Assembly (NCBI GenBank): GCA_002786025.1
Contig: NHNW01000083.1
Span: forward strand, 1 to 64,000
Length of the DNA: 64,000 nt
Direction: 5' to 3'
From: Zasmidium citrigriseum
Taxonomy: Eukaryota > Ascomycota > Dothideomycetes > Mycosphaerellales > Mycosphaerellaceae
Made by a program: the position numbers and the translations under genes. This document shows positions 12,096 to 23,600 of this stretch, piece after piece. Each line of letters starts with the position of its first letter. The stretch's first letter is position 1. Under the pieces are notes generated by a model, which had not been told where the DNA came from, ran no database searches, and saw only the letters and a list, made by a program, of their open reading frames with translations.

Positions 12096-13636
12096 ATGCC
12101 TGGCAACATCATCAATCTCACGCCTGAAGACATCTTATCATGGCCGAAACCGAATTACACCGATCCCGACGAGCGCTGGTGGATGCCGCCTTATGCCGGT
12201 TGCTTGTACGGTCTGGCCACCGTAATGGTTGCGCTCCGACTGTGGTTGCGATGGACGAAACGAGCAGGAGGTCTGGGGGTTGACGACGTATGTTTGGCAT
12301 TTCCAGTATTGCGACTACACCTGCTAATTCGCTGTCACAGGTGCTCCTAGTGTTAAGCTGGCTCTCCGTAACGTGGTTCACTGTCCTCGCCATCATCGGT
12401 GCGGAGGTGTACCATACAAGTCGACATGTCTGGGACATACCGATATCATCCTTTCCGGACATGGCCAAGGTCACCTGGCTAGCCGAATGGGCCTTCCTGC
12501 TCACTGGATGCTGTGTCAAGGTCTCAGTGCTGCTCTTCTATCGACGCTTGACGGAGAGTACGTGCTCAATATACTGGATCTGGGCAGTCTGGGCTGCTAT
12601 TGGACTGACCGTGTCGTATACGGTGGCCTTCATGCTCGCATTAGTATTCAACTGCAATCCCACTGAGGCGTACTGGAAGGCTTTTAATCTGGTATATGCG
12701 GCGACGGTTGACTATCATTGCGTGGACACTACCGTCATCAACCTCCTCGCTGGTATCATGGCCGCCATCAGTGACCTGTACGCCGTGGCATTGCCCTGTA
12801 TCATGATGCGGAATTTGAGATTACCTCTGCGACAGAAGATTGCTCTGAATGTCGTCTTCTCACTCGGCCTCCTCGTCGTCGGCGCAAGTGGCGTACGAAC
12901 ATACTGGCTTTGGCGTAAGACTGCATCTTAAACAACTTCACCCAACCCACGCTAATCTTATCTGATAGAATGCGCCCACTACCGGGACGTAAGCTCCGCC
13001 ATCTTCAACGTCTTCGTCTGGTCACAACTCGAACTAACCCTCGGCATCATGTGCGCCTCGGCGCCCTCCCTCCGCGTCCTCTTCCGCGAATACCTCAGCG
13101 ACACGCTCTCACGCATCAAGCGGTCCGTCACCTTCTCGGGCCGCAGCGGGCGAAGAGACTCTGACGTGGAGCAAGTTATTATTCGACGAGTCGATACTCC
13201 CAACGAGCAGCTGCAGCAGCGCACGGATTTCAGCGCAATGAAGGCGCACCACCATACGCCGACGTGTTCGGATGTGAGTGCCAAGTTCTCCGAACCGATG
13301 GCGAATGTCGATGCGGGAAAGCAGCACGAGCATTGGGGGGAGGAGGAGTACAGTTACGACTGGTCCTGCCGGAAGTCACCGACGATGTTGGCGAGAGCTT
13401 TGTCGCGGGAGGAGAGGGAAAGGGGACCGCAGCAGTTCATTGTGAAGACGCCGGAGGATTTTGAGAGTTATAATTTGCAGAATATGGAGCGGTATCGGGC
13501 CTCGGCGCAGGCGAGGCAGTCGGAGGAGGTGGCGAGGAGTATGAGTGCTGCGAGGGTGAGGACGAGGAGTGAAGAGCAACATTTCTCGCCGTCGATGAGG
13601 ATGAATGCCAGCCAGAGTTGGCTGAATTTGGGATGA
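12096..13636 (+). CDS. Rhodopsin-domain (Pth11-like) integral membrane protein
   Basis: A fungal seven-helix membrane protein of the rhodopsin/Pth11-related class (PF20684 type). Three exons: 12096-12287, 12341-12914 and 12969-13636, for 477 residues. The N-terminus has the usual arrangement: a short extracellular stretch, helix 1 (GCLYGLATVMVALRLWLRW), then GLGVDD before helix 2. Further helices include LLTGCCVKVSVLLFY with the FYRRL motif, an extracellular loop with paired cysteines, DLYAVALPCIMM and a final helix around VFVWSQLELTLGIMCASAP. A hydrophilic tail of about 180 residues with many Ser/Thr and Arg (GRSGRRDSDVEQ) lies inside the cell and could be phosphorylated. The role of the class is mostly unknown; some members sense host or surface cues. 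There is no CFEM domain at the N-terminus. Confidence 0.85.
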
Positions 13637-13775
13637 TGATTGTGTATCTTTTGGGATACCATGATGCTACGAATCCAATGCCTGTTAATCTGCGTGAATT
13701 CTCGTTGCGGTCTGATAGGTCTGTTCTACGGGAGTCATGCTTCAGTTGCCACCGACAGCTCTTTCCAGCTCAGGT

Positions 13776-15026
13776 TCAGATGCCGTGGCCTTGATGGTCA
13801 GACTCAGATGCCATGGCCTCTTCGTAGTCAACGTATGTGAGCCCATGCTGGAGATTCCATTCCAAGAACGGATGAAGACGCCCGGGACCCAGGCCTGTCC
13901 TCGTCCTTCGTTTGAAATTCTTATCTCCCGGGAGTAGGAACTGCAGCATCATTGGCCTGCCACCGGCATCTTCGGGATTTTTGCTCAGAGAACAGACCGA
14001 CATGCCTTTCAGCGCCGGCATTCCGCGCATTTTCTTGAAGATCTCCGTCCAGGAGTCGACGCCCCAGATCTGACTCAACCTGATGTTCCCAAGGCGGAGA
14101 CTAGCGAGAGTGTGTCTGCATTTCCATAACACGTCGCTCACATGAGACACGTGGATGCACGTGTTACTCAAGTCCAGTGAGCAAATGGACCAGAGTGGGT
14201 TGGTGTGCAGCATGTTCGACATTGCGACCGGGTCAAGAGGTCCACTCCAGTCAAGCGAATGCACGTTGGGAACATTTCCCACGATATCTCGCAGCGTAAA
14301 CCCGTTTTTGGATAGGTCCTCAATTGTATGAGGAGGGTCGACTTGTTTGGAACGGTACCGGAAGTGTCTGACGCCCTGCAGGATGGGCCACAAGGTGCCG
14401 CCTGGACAAAACTCGTTTCCGTCAAGGCGAATACGGTCGCAGAGAAGGAGAGTCCCGAGCGTCAGTCCAAACCGAGGCATGGCTGCTAGAAGGTCCTCTG
14501 GCAAACGTTGGGAGTATCTGCAGAAGTTCGCTGGCCTCTCGATATCCGGATCGCTGGCGTCGAGATTAATCGTGCAGTGGGGAAGGTCTTTGACGTTGTC
14601 AAGGATAGTATTTATCAATGACTGGCGGACGGAGGTTGATGTAGACTGAGAATCGCCGTGTTTCGCCCATTGCTCATCATGGTAGAGCATCTCATATTCG
14701 CCGTGAGCTGCATCAAGGCTCTGGCCCTCCCGTGGGCACAGAGGGAAGATGGGAGAACCCTCGAATGGGTCTGTCGTGAAATCGATGGAAATTATCTTTC
14801 GGGCAAGATGAGGCTGCGACGTAATCTGACTGATTCTGAGGAGGCGCGCTGGATCCATCGCAAAGCAACACAAATGGTAGATGTAGTAGTCGACAAAGGT
14901 TTCGTATGCCGCGCCGGCGAGCTCTCTGCACACGAGGCGCAGGTTAAGGATGTTGTCATCGCTGAAGCTGGCAATCTTCTCTTGCATCTCCGTGGGGAGG
15001 TCGAGGATTCCTGTCGGAGTCGTCAT
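13776..15026 (-). CDS. F-box protein, paralogue A
   Basis: A single-exon gene of 416 residues. The F-box lies at the very N-terminus (MTTPTGILDLPTEMQEKIAS, then LNLRLVCRELAGAAYETF) and would bind Skp1 in an SCF ubiquitin ligase. The rest is a leucine-containing but degenerate repeat region (for example HSLDWSGPL, ICSLDLSNTCIHVSHV, LASLRLGNIRLSQIW), suggesting LRR-like target binding. It is a clear paralogue of the protein at 16451-17710: PHLARKI, LCDRIRLD and LWPILQ recur at the same places. It ends about 140 bp from the convergent rhodopsin-domain gene. Confidence 0.82.
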   Translation of the reverse strand: MTTPTGILDLPTEMQEKIASFSDDNILNLRLVCRELAGAAYETFVDYYIYHLCCFAMDPARLLRISQITSQPHLARKIISIDFTTDPFEGSPIFPLCPREGQSLDAAHGEYEMLYHDEQWAKHGDSQSTSTSVRQSLINTILDNVKDLPHCTINLDASDPDIERPANFCRYSQRLPEDLLAAMPRFGLTLGTLLLCDRIRLDGNEFCPGGTLWPILQGVRHFRYRSKQVDPPHTIEDLSKNGFTLRDIVGNVPNVHSLDWSGPLDPVAMSNMLHTNPLWSICSLDLSNTCIHVSHVSDVLWKCRHTLASLRLGNIRLSQIWGVDSWTEIFKKMRGMPALKGMSVCSLSKNPEDAGGRPMMLQFLLPGDKNFKRRTRTGLGPGRLHPFLEWNLQHGLTYVDYEEAMASESDHQGHGI

Positions 15027-15089
15027 TGTGGTGGTCAGAACAACGTTGGGATGAGGCGAAGGAGGGAGAAAGAGCTGTCTTTTATGTAT

Positions 15090-15690
15090 GTCGACACGTT
15101 CCCTGCAAAGGGCATCGGAAGGCAGGTGTGTGACTTCTCCCTGGATGAAAGTGTGGCCGCTAGCGGGAGGATGCAGAAGATGATGTCCTCGATTCTGTTG
15201 AGCATTCTTTCAGAAGATCCGACCTACCAAGAGACTGTCGTTCCGTTCTATGCAAGGAGAGTGGGGAGGTAGGTGTTTGAATTCTCCCCGGTCAAAGGGT
15301 GGCCGCTGGCGGGAAGCTGCAGAAGATGTTGTCGTTCCGTGAAGCATTCTCTTGGCGGCCGAACAAGGTGAGTGACTTGCTAACATGTCCTCTGCAAGGG
15401 GATCGGGTAGGTAGGTGCGTGACTTCTCAGTGTGGCCGCTGGCGGGAAGCTGCGGGATACGATGCTGTCGTTCCACGAAGCATTGTTTCGGGGGTTGAAT
15501 GAAGTGGGCGACTCGTCAACACGTCCTCTGCAAGGGGATCGGATCGGTAGGTGTGTGACTGCACCTCTAGTCATATTGTGGCCGCTGGCGGGAGGCCGCA
15601 GAAGATGATGTTGTCGTTTCCATTAGATACTCCTTTGGGCAACCCGGCGTATTGAGAGTGTCTGCAAAAGGCGTGCAGTGTACTACCTAC
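15090..15690. repeat. Minisatellite upstream of F-box gene A
   Basis: At least four tandem degenerate units. The word GTGGCCGCT recurs at about 15153, 15299, 15432 and 15578 (spacings 146, 133 and 146 bp). Each is followed by AGCGGGAGG or GGCGGGAAG, GCAGAAGATG-like and GTCGTTCC words, and preceded by TGCAAGGGGATCGG and GTAGGTG. The array starts within 100 bp upstream of the F-box start codon, so it lies in the promoter or 5' leader. Confidence 0.8.
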
Positions 15691-16120
15691 ACTATTTGGG
15701 CCAGATATCAGTGGAATGACAAGCCCGGGTAGAGAACAACATGGATGAGTACGCAGCATTCTGTGTTTGTCCACACCGGATACCAATCCTGCAGACCCGG
15801 AATTCTACCCATGTGAGAGAGGTCGAGATTCGAATGTGGCCAATGCACACATCCCGTCGCGATGCAGCATCCCGTCCGAAGCAGCGTCCCGTTGAGATGT
15901 GATGAGGCGGATATGTGCATCCGCACAAGGGAGAGAGCCTGCCAAAGTGCATTTGTGGGGACGGGAGTGGGTGAATGATGGATTGTGACAGTCACACAGA
16001 GCAGGTGATCTAATGAGGACCGGCCTGTTTGGAACTAAAGTCGAAGTTTGCATGTGCGAGTGGACAGCTAATTTCGAGTTGCTTGAAGTGCAAGTTCACT
16101 ATCTCGAAGCCGGACTTGCT
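15691..16120. other. Intergenic spacer inside the F-box cluster
   Basis: No gene. It holds one copy (15955-16010) of a short segment that recurs at 18390-18440. Confidence 0.55.
15955..16010. repeat. Copy 1 of a duplicated F-box upstream segment
   Basis: GTGAATGATGGATTGTG followed by ACAGTCACACAG is repeated at 18390-18440 as GTGAATGATGGATTGTG with GCAGTCGCACAG, in the same orientation. Each copy lies 0.7-0.9 kb upstream of an F-box start codon, which indicates tandem duplication of gene plus promoter. Confidence 0.7.
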
Positions 16121-16132
16121 TGAACTTCGTAT

Positions 16133-16249
16133 TCAATTAGAACGGCGAGCTGTCTGCAAACCAGGCATGAGTGAATGATGTTGACCGAAGCTGGCGATCA
16201 TCTCTTCCACCTCCATCAGGAGCTCAAGAATTCGTGTTGGAGTCGTCAT
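16133..16249 (-). pseudogene. Truncated third F-box copy
   Basis: An in-frame start opens MTTPTRILELL followed by EEMIASFGQHHSLMPGLQTA, which matches the first 35 or so residues of F-box paralogue A. The bases upstream of the ATG (GAGTCGTCAT context) also resemble the 5' leader of that gene. The frame ends at a stop after 38 residues and the expected LRR-like region is missing. Weak similarity seems to continue to about 16100. It is a remnant of a third tandem copy between the two intact genes. Confidence 0.7.
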
Positions 16250-16450
16250 AGTAGTGACAGACGAATTTTTGGTGATTGGCGATGGGAGAAGGCGAGTTGT
16301 CGAACGTAAGAGGTTAAGCCGTTTGTAGGCGCAGATGCCCAGATACTTGCGTAACCCAATGCCTGAGTGTCGTGTGACGTGGAAAGATCTGTGTGGTCGA
16401 GAATGGAGGCGAGTCTGGCCTTTCATCATGATGCTCCGTAGCCTGCTCTG

Positions 16451-17710
16451 TCAAGAAGATCCTGGATCGTACAGGTCATAGTTCATATACGTGAGGCCCT
16501 TCCTGAGGTTGAGATCCAAGAATTCGTTGCTTTGTATGCCAGTTTTGTTATCCCCTGGTGTTCCCGTATGTCGTGAGTTACTGTCATCGCCCGGTAGCAG
16601 AAATAGGGCAGTTTCCTCGGTGTCAAGGCCCACACAAGGCCTGAGTGCAGCCTCTAGGTGAATGTGTTGCAATCTAGGAAGGCTCTGCAATCTGCGGAGC
16701 AACTCTGTCCATGGATTTCCTTCGTTGACCAGACTAATGAACTCAAGCGATATCAGATTGAGGGTTGCTCGGTGATGGTCTATCAACCGACACAGATAGC
16801 CGTAGTCGATGTTCATGCTTATGAGCGACAGCGATTGAAGGGTAGGAGGACTGTGCAGAGGCCAGATCCGAGGAAGTATGTTGAGGGTTGTGCCAGTACC
16901 CGCAATAGGCAACTGAGATTCTGCATTCCACTCTAACCAGATCATTTTCGGCATGTTTTCCATCATGGTCTTCACTGCTGCGTAATGCGTGCGGGCGCTT
17001 GCCGATCCTCCATTCTTAATGGCATTGAGAGTCGAATAATACTCGAAGTCCGTGACGTTTTGTAGAATAGGCCAAAGTTCGGCCCCTTTCGTGTAGAGCT
17101 CTGGATCGAGTCTCACTCGATCTGATAGCCTCAGGCCATGAAGCGGACATCCAATCCGGAGAAACATGCGAAACAACTGCTCAACGAAGGTCAGGCAGAA
17201 CGGCTCCATGGCATCGTACATGTGGCTCTCGCCAGATGCTTCGATGTAGATGTAAACACCCCGTATGTGCTTGGCGTTTTCGAGGATTCCTTTAATCATG
17301 CCCCAGTTCACAGTGTTCGGCGTCGAAAGCGAATCTTTATGCTCTGCATTCTGCTCTTTGCTGATTGACATCTTCAGCGCATCGGCTACTGAATCATAGT
17401 CTTCTCCTTTCTGTAGAGCGAGAGGAATAGGGGTGTATCGTCCAACCGGGGCCATGTGAAATGTAATCGATTCGACCTTGCGGGCCAGGTGAGGAGTTGA
17501 GGTGATGGTAAGCATTCGCAGCATGCGACAAGGGTCTAAGAGGAAGCCGTTGATGTATTTGAGGAACCTCTTAGCAAAGGTATCCTGCGAAGCGTCTCTT
17601 AACTCTGTACATGTAAGTCGCATGTTCAGGACGCTGCCATTATTAGCGTGGCTCGCGATCATCTCCAGCAACTCCATCGGCAGCTCCAGAATGGCTGGCG
17701 TGGCTGCCAT
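16451..17710 (-). CDS. F-box protein, paralogue B
   Basis: A single-exon gene of 419 residues from the ATG that gives MAATPAILELPMELLEMIAS, aligned with the start of paralogue A. Upstream in-frame codons up to 17827 exist but lack similarity. The N-terminal F-box (LNMRLTCTELRDASQDTF) is followed by the same landmarks as paralogue A: TSTPHLARKVESI, LSDRVRLDPELY and ELWPILQNVTDFEYYS, and an LRR-like C-terminal half. Inferred role: substrate adaptor of an SCF ubiquitin ligase. Divergence between A and B is high, so the duplication is old or the target region evolves fast. Confidence 0.8.
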   Translation of the reverse strand: MAATPAILELPMELLEMIASHANNGSVLNMRLTCTELRDASQDTFAKRFLKYINGFLLDPCRMLRMLTITSTPHLARKVESITFHMAPVGRYTPIPLALQKGEDYDSVADALKMSISKEQNAEHKDSLSTPNTVNWGMIKGILENAKHIRGVYIYIEASGESHMYDAMEPFCLTFVEQLFRMFLRIGCPLHGLRLSDRVRLDPELYTKGAELWPILQNVTDFEYYSTLNAIKNGGSASARTHYAAVKTMMENMPKMIWLEWNAESQLPIAGTGTTLNILPRIWPLHSPPTLQSLSLISMNIDYGYLCRLIDHHRATLNLISLEFISLVNEGNPWTELLRRLQSLPRLQHIHLEAALRPCVGLDTEETALFLLPGDDSNSRHTGTPGDNKTGIQSNEFLDLNLRKGLTYMNYDLYDPGSS

Positions 17711-18868
17711 GGCTGTATGTAGGTTCGGTGGTGCTGCAAAGTTGCGTTCGATCGCGTTAGTGCGCATGTGTTCTCCTCCACAAGTAATTAACAAGCTGAG
17801 GTGCCTGGGTGGAAGGTGAACTCGCAAGATATTGTGCTTCCAGGGGAAATTCTAAAGAGACGCGTGACGCGTGAAATCAACCCAGATCCATGAAAGTTGA
17901 TTATGCAATTGTGAACGTTCACTAAGATAGAGTTTCCACTTTCCACACGCAAAGAAGTTGTCAATGATGAGAGACTTAATGCACGCGTCCAGGGGCTTGA
18001 TCTGCTCCCGTCGGCCACTGTGCTCGAGTTGTTGAAGGCATTGGTGCAGTCAATCAGGTCTTCCATTCCCAACCGCCGGTTTGGGGTTTGCGTCCAAGAT
18101 ACACCGGCCGGAGCGGTGTCTGCTGAGGATCTGGCTGATGGGCTTCACCCTACGGATCCATTCGACATGTTGAGTTGCTCCACAGAGCTCGAATGATTCG
18201 AATTCATGGAAAGGTCAAGCCCATATTGTCCAGATCACCTGAAGGAATCCACTCCCTCCAGCATTCGAACAGGGTTTGAACTGCTTGAGGACGAAGAGTG
18301 ATATGTACTTCGTTAGCACGTCAGGATGTCCAAATTTGATGGAGTCAGCACGTGCATCCGAAGCTACCAGAGGATCAGAAGGCGTGCATGTGCGTAGAGA
18401 GTGAGTGAATGATGGATTGTGGCAGTCGCACAGCAGATGACCCAAGCTCTGACCAGCGACAATCTTGGAGGCTCGAGCGCTGGCGGCAACTGCGCTTCCT
18501 CACAAAATATCGAGTTTCACAAGCAAGAGTGGTAGCAGCAAACGACACAAACTGAGATCTCACAATCCCTTTCCCTCCCGCATCGTCCTTGATAGCGCCA
18601 CTTGAGGAAGCGGTCCTATTGGCTGGGCGAGTGACGTACAGTCGTTCTCACGCGTCTCGGGAGCCTACTGCCCAAACTTCGCCTACTCGCAGCCTCCTGC
18701 CGAGCTCTCAGCACGTCGCCGAACAATCTAGCGACCGATCGACCCATACTGTGGCACACAGGAGAGAGACAAGAGTCAGCAATCACATCCAGGACTTCTG
18801 CTCATATATCACCCGCCCGCCATGTCGATCAAGTACGTCTACGCCCGTCCCTCTACAGCTCTCGCACC
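17711..18868. other. Intergenic region with second copy of the duplicated segment
   Basis: No supported gene. It contains the 18390-18440 segment shared with 15955-16010 and, close to 18869, a CT-rich promoter of the GRAM-domain gene. Confidence 0.55.
18390..18440. repeat. Copy 2 of the duplicated F-box upstream segment
   Basis: Direct copy of 15955-16010, about 0.7 kb upstream of F-box paralogue B. Confidence 0.7.
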
Positions 18869-19774
18869 ATGTCCCTCAACGGCGTGGATGTCGAGCTGGA
18901 CATGGACCCTTCTCGCTGGGACAGAGTCCGCTCACACGTGCGCAGTTGGGTGATGACCTCGCCCGGGACGAATCCTCCCTTCACGCCACTCCCCAACGAA
19001 TCCATGCAAATACAACCGGCAACGAGAGTGGCCTTCTCTCTACAAACGCCCTCCCACTATCCCGCCAGACAACAGCAGCCCTTCTCCCTCACACATCCCA
19101 AAGGCACCTGCTACCTCACGAATCGAAGAATCGTCTACCTGCCCGAGAAGCCAACTGAGCAGTTCAAGAGCTTTGCAGCACAGATCCTAAACATCCACGA
19201 TGCGCACTTCAACATTCCCATATTTGGCGCAAGTAACTGGACAGCATCCGTACAGCCGGTCCATGGAGGAGGTATACCGGTGCCCGCTACAGGCGTGGTG
19301 GAGCTGAAGCTTACATTCAAGGAGGGAGGAGCATCGGATTTCCACACCAAGTACGAGAGGCTACGGGAAAGAATGCAGCAGGTGGTGGATGTTTCGCGGA
19401 TTGATGGCGATGGATCTGGCAGCTCGGCAGGAGCCATGAACGGAGTGGACGTATCGAATGTGAATCTGGAAGATCTGCCGGCATACCAAGAAGAGAGCGA
19501 TGGGCCGCTGATACCACCGACAGCGGCAGGGCAAGCGATTGCTCAGGCTCAGGCACAGCAGCAGAGGAGTCCAGCGGTACCACAGCAAACGCGGGATAGC
19601 GGAGTTGGCGTCGACGACGAGGATGGGGATGGTCGGCCGCAGCCTAAGCCTACCGACAACGCCTTCAGTCCGCCAGACGAGCCCCCACCTGGGTACGAAG
19701 AGACGCAGATGGCAGGACTGCAGGATGAGCTGGAGAGGCGTCTGGAGCAGGAGCAGCAACGGCAGCAGCGATAG
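18869..19774 (+). CDS. WBP2-like GRAM-domain protein
   Basis: A 301-residue protein of the WW-domain-binding protein 2 family (fungal stress-induced UPF0664 type). The GRAM/PH-like fold spans about residues 28-170: WVMTSPGTNPPFTPLPNE, then THPKGTCYLTNRRIVYLP and the conserved FKSFAAQILNIHDAHFNIPIF. The C-terminal half is disordered, with LPAY and PPPGYEE (a PPxY motif) that would bind WW domains such as those of Rsp5-type ubiquitin ligases, and ends in a Glu/Gln/Arg-rich run. Relatives usually start close to a WVM motif; here about 27 extra residues (MSLNGVDVELDMD) precede it. Another ATG at 18822 is followed soon by a possible donor, so the start is uncertain. Confidence 0.8.
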   Translation: MSLNGVDVELDMDPSRWDRVRSHVRSWVMTSPGTNPPFTPLPNESMQIQPATRVAFSLQTPSHYPARQQQPFSLTHPKGTCYLTNRRIVYLPEKPTEQFKSFAAQILNIHDAHFNIPIFGASNWTASVQPVHGGGIPVPATGVVELKLTFKEGGASDFHTKYERLRERMQQVVDVSRIDGDGSGSSAGAMNGVDVSNVNLEDLPAYQEESDGPLIPPTAAGQAIAQAQAQQQRSPAVPQQTRDSGVGVDDEDGDGRPQPKPTDNAFSPPDEPPPGYEETQMAGLQDELERRLEQEQQRQQR

Positions 19775-20661
19775 AGGGGAAGGATAGCATCTTGGAAATG
19801 TATTTGGTATTTGAAGCGTACAGGCAAGCGATTGAAATGAGCCATGTGGAATGATAGGACATGATGTAGACTAGTGGGAATGCTAGGAACAATGCCGTCT
19901 ACCTTTATACACCTTTCCAGTTAGCTAGTCGGTATGGGCCGAACGTGGCAGAGCAAGGCAAGGCGAAGCAGAAGCAGAGCATCGGCAAGGCCACAGGTCA
20001 TCCGCGTGAGGGTGCATGCTTGGTGCATGTGACGCCGGGGGAGCGTGAGGCGGCCGGAGAATTGCAGCATCAGCGTCATTTGACACCGAGGCGTGAGGCG
20101 AGCCTCGTTGTGAGAAAGTAGGTGGTAATAAGATTCACATCCATAGTCTTGTCGTGCTGTTGATGAAGTAGAAGATCTCCCGGCCGCGCTCTCTCCTGAA
20201 GATCACGGCTGGCAGCTTTCCGCCCGCCTCCCACGTCAAGGCCGAAGTCCCCAAGTACCTTTCGCAGCGCACACCTGGCAGACTGGCCTGCAGCGCACGC
20301 GTGGACTTGATCGATGGGCAGCGCCGTCACCGCGTGTTTCGAGTGCATGTGAAACCGGCGGAAACGTGGCCGTCGCATCGCTTTCTCCACGCTGGTTTGG
20401 GAGCACGTGCCTCAGTTCAGGTCGGCAGCCGCGCATTGATTCACCTCGACCTCACGCCGCAACCACCGCCAATCCACCAGCCCCCATCCCCCAACCTACA
20501 CCGCCCTCGAGCACCACCATCTGGACATCCACCACGCATGATACCCTCCATCTCTCCCCGCCGCGCGCTCGCAATCCTCCGACCTGGCTGCCCGACCGCC
20601 GTCTGGGCGAGTCACTACTCAATCTGAGGCGTACCACATCCTGCCACGTCCATAGCCCACC
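19775..20661. other. Intergenic region
   Basis: No supported gene. The last 250 bp is very C-rich, suiting the promoter and 5' leader of the SAPS gene. Short frames here overlap one another on both strands and look accidental. Confidence 0.55.
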
Positions 20662-23600
20662 ATGTTCTGGCGCTTTGGCGGCTACGCTGTCTCCACCCTC
20701 GACAGCATCCTCGACAAGGATGGCGTCACGGTCGAGGAGCTGCTGGATGAGAGCGACCTGATCCAGGAGCTCAAGCAGCAGAACAGCAAGCTGATCGAGT
20801 TCCTGCGCGAGGAACGCGTCCTCAAGAAGCTGCTCACATACGTCACCGCAGACCCCAAGCCCGAAGAAGAGGCTGAGGAGGGCAAGGAGAAGGACGAAGA
20901 AAAGGGCGAGGAGAATGAGAAGGAGAAGACCTCGGGCATCTCGTTCTTTGGCAAGGGCAAGGGCCGCTCACGCTCCAAGTCTGTGCAGAAAGAGGGAGAT
21001 GGCGAGACGGAGCAGGAGAAACGTGAGGCTCAGCGCAAGAAGTATGCCTATGTGGCCTGCGAGGTGCTCTCGTCCGAAGTCTGGTCCATCACAGAGGCTC
21101 TGCTCGAACAGCGTGAAGCGTTGCGTGAGTTCTGGCAGTACCTGCACCGTCCTGCGCCCCTCGATCCTCTGCAAGCTGGTTACTTCACCAAGGTCAATGA
21201 GGCCCTTCTGGACAAGAAGACCGAGGAAATGCTGGCTTTCTTCAAGTCGCTGGAAGGCATCGTTCCCGCTATGCTGCAGCACGTCGACTGTCCGATGGTC
21301 ATGGATCTTCTCCTCAAGATAATATCTCTGGAGAAGCATGAAGGCGGTCAGGGCATTGTCGATTGGCTGCAAGCACAAGACCTCATCCCACTCTTGCTGG
21401 GCTACCTATCAGCAAAGCACAACTCTGCGACCCAGACTTCGGCGGGCGACTTCTTGAAGGCGATAATAACCATCTCAGCAAACGCCACGACCCAGGATCA
21501 GTCGGTGATTGGACCCAATGAATTGACTCGGCAACTGGTCTCGGACAAATGCATCAAGATTCTGATTGAAGACATGCTCCGAGGCGGTAACCCTCTCACT
21601 GTCGGAGTTGGCATCATCATCGAAGTCATCCGGAAGAACAACTCGGACTATGACCTCGACAACCAGGTTGGCCCTGAGCCAAAGACTTCAGATCCGATCT
21701 ATCTGGGAACTCTTCTACGACAGTTCGCCGATCACGTACCCGACTTTATGCGGCTCATTCGATCGTCGTCTGCAAAGAAGCCAGACTTGAGGGCTGCCTT
21801 TGGCGGCAAGATTGAGCCTCTCGGATTCGATCGCTTCAAGACTTGCGAGCTGATGGCGGAATTGCTGCATTGCAGCAACATGGGTCTGCTGAATGAGCGC
21901 GGCGCTGAAGAAGACGTCAGAAAGCGCGATGCAGAGCGTGAGCGGCTGAAAGCAGAAGGCAAGCTTGCCACTCCCAGAGCACCTTCGAGTCCCAGCCACG
22001 AGAACAGCCATGACGAATTCGGCAGCTCTGTTGATTCTCACGGTTTCCACCACGCCGAACGACCCAGCGACGAGGAGATGAATGAGAAGTCTGACGAGAA
22101 TCGAAGGCTGGAAGTCCAGAACGCCTCGGATGAGGATGGCTTTGAGAAAGTCAGTGCGCCTGAGTCAGCAGATGAGCTGCCTGACGAGGTAACATTCGAC
22201 GATCTGAATGAGAAGATTGACCACACAACTCATGGAGGACTGCCGCTGCTCGAAAAGGTCGACAAGCGCGACCCCACGATTCCAGACAGCCAGTCGCCTA
22301 TCCAAGCTGATGCCATGCCGCGCCCGCTATCACCCAGCAAGCCATCATCGCCCAAGAAGCCCGCACTTCCACATTTTGACCCACCACCAACACAAGCAGC
22401 CGACTCTCCCACAACCGCTGGCGTGACGGACAAGATCCACAGCCTTGACGTTGATGAGGACACCGTAATGACGGAGTTCGGCGAAGAGCCAACACACGAG
22501 GGTAAGCATACCTCTTTACTAACCCAACAGCTGGCACAACAGCCGCTGAACATGGACGTAGATGACGACGGCCCATCCGAGCTTGAGAAAGAGCTGGCTC
22601 GTCCCGAGGACAAGCCAGCACCACTCAACTTCACCAAGAAGGAGCAGCCGCCCGCCCAAGCGGAGTCAAACTCCTCGCAAGCCGACAGTGAGCAAGCTGC
22701 GAACATCGACGAGAGCGTAGCGACGCTCCAAGGACAGGAAGCCTCGACCCTGCCTAACGGAGAGCGGGCTCCGTACGAGACAGAGCTGGACGGAAGTCCA
22801 GTGGTGGGCGACTTACTCAAGATTCAGTTCGTGGAGCACCAGGTCGTGCCCACAATTCTCGTAAGTTGCTTTTCGTTCAATCTTGAAATCGTGTCTGGCG
22901 GCTCGGAGATCACCTAACTTCTTCGCAGGACTTCTTTTTCCGATTCCCCTGGAACAATTTCCTACATAATGTGGTATACGACGTTGTACAACAAGTTTTC
23001 AACGGCACGCTGGACCGCGGATACAACCGGACACTGGCGTTTGATCTGTTCTCTTCCATCGAGCCAAAGGATGGCAAGTCCCTAGAGGAGATTGGACTGG
23101 CTTCCGGCAAGGACATCACCGACCGGATCCTGGACGGCCAGAAAGCATCAGACGAGTCTCAGTCCCACAAGGGCATGCGGCTGGGCTACATGGGACATTT
23201 GACGCTCATCGCGGAAGAGGTCTGCAAGTTTGGCAATAGGCATCCTCCTGAGACCTTGGAGCAGACAATTCATGACCGCGTCAAGCGGCCGGAATGGACT
23301 TCGTACGTCGACGGCATTCTCTCAGAGACGAGGGACAAGGACAATGCCGTTCTGGGAGGCGTGCGACCGGAGAACGCTATCGGCGTTCGTGCAATCGGCA
23401 TCAGCGGTCTATCCAGCGGGTTCACTTCTAACACGGCCAACACCCTCGCCAATGCCGGCCTCGGCACGAACATGACTCCTCAGGATAGCCTGGCCATGTC
23501 AGAGGGGACGGTCGGCCAAAGCTTCGAGATCAATTCCGGCCACATGCTCGGTGGCGACGGCATGGCGGGCGACGACGATGAAGAAATGGAAGACGAGTCG

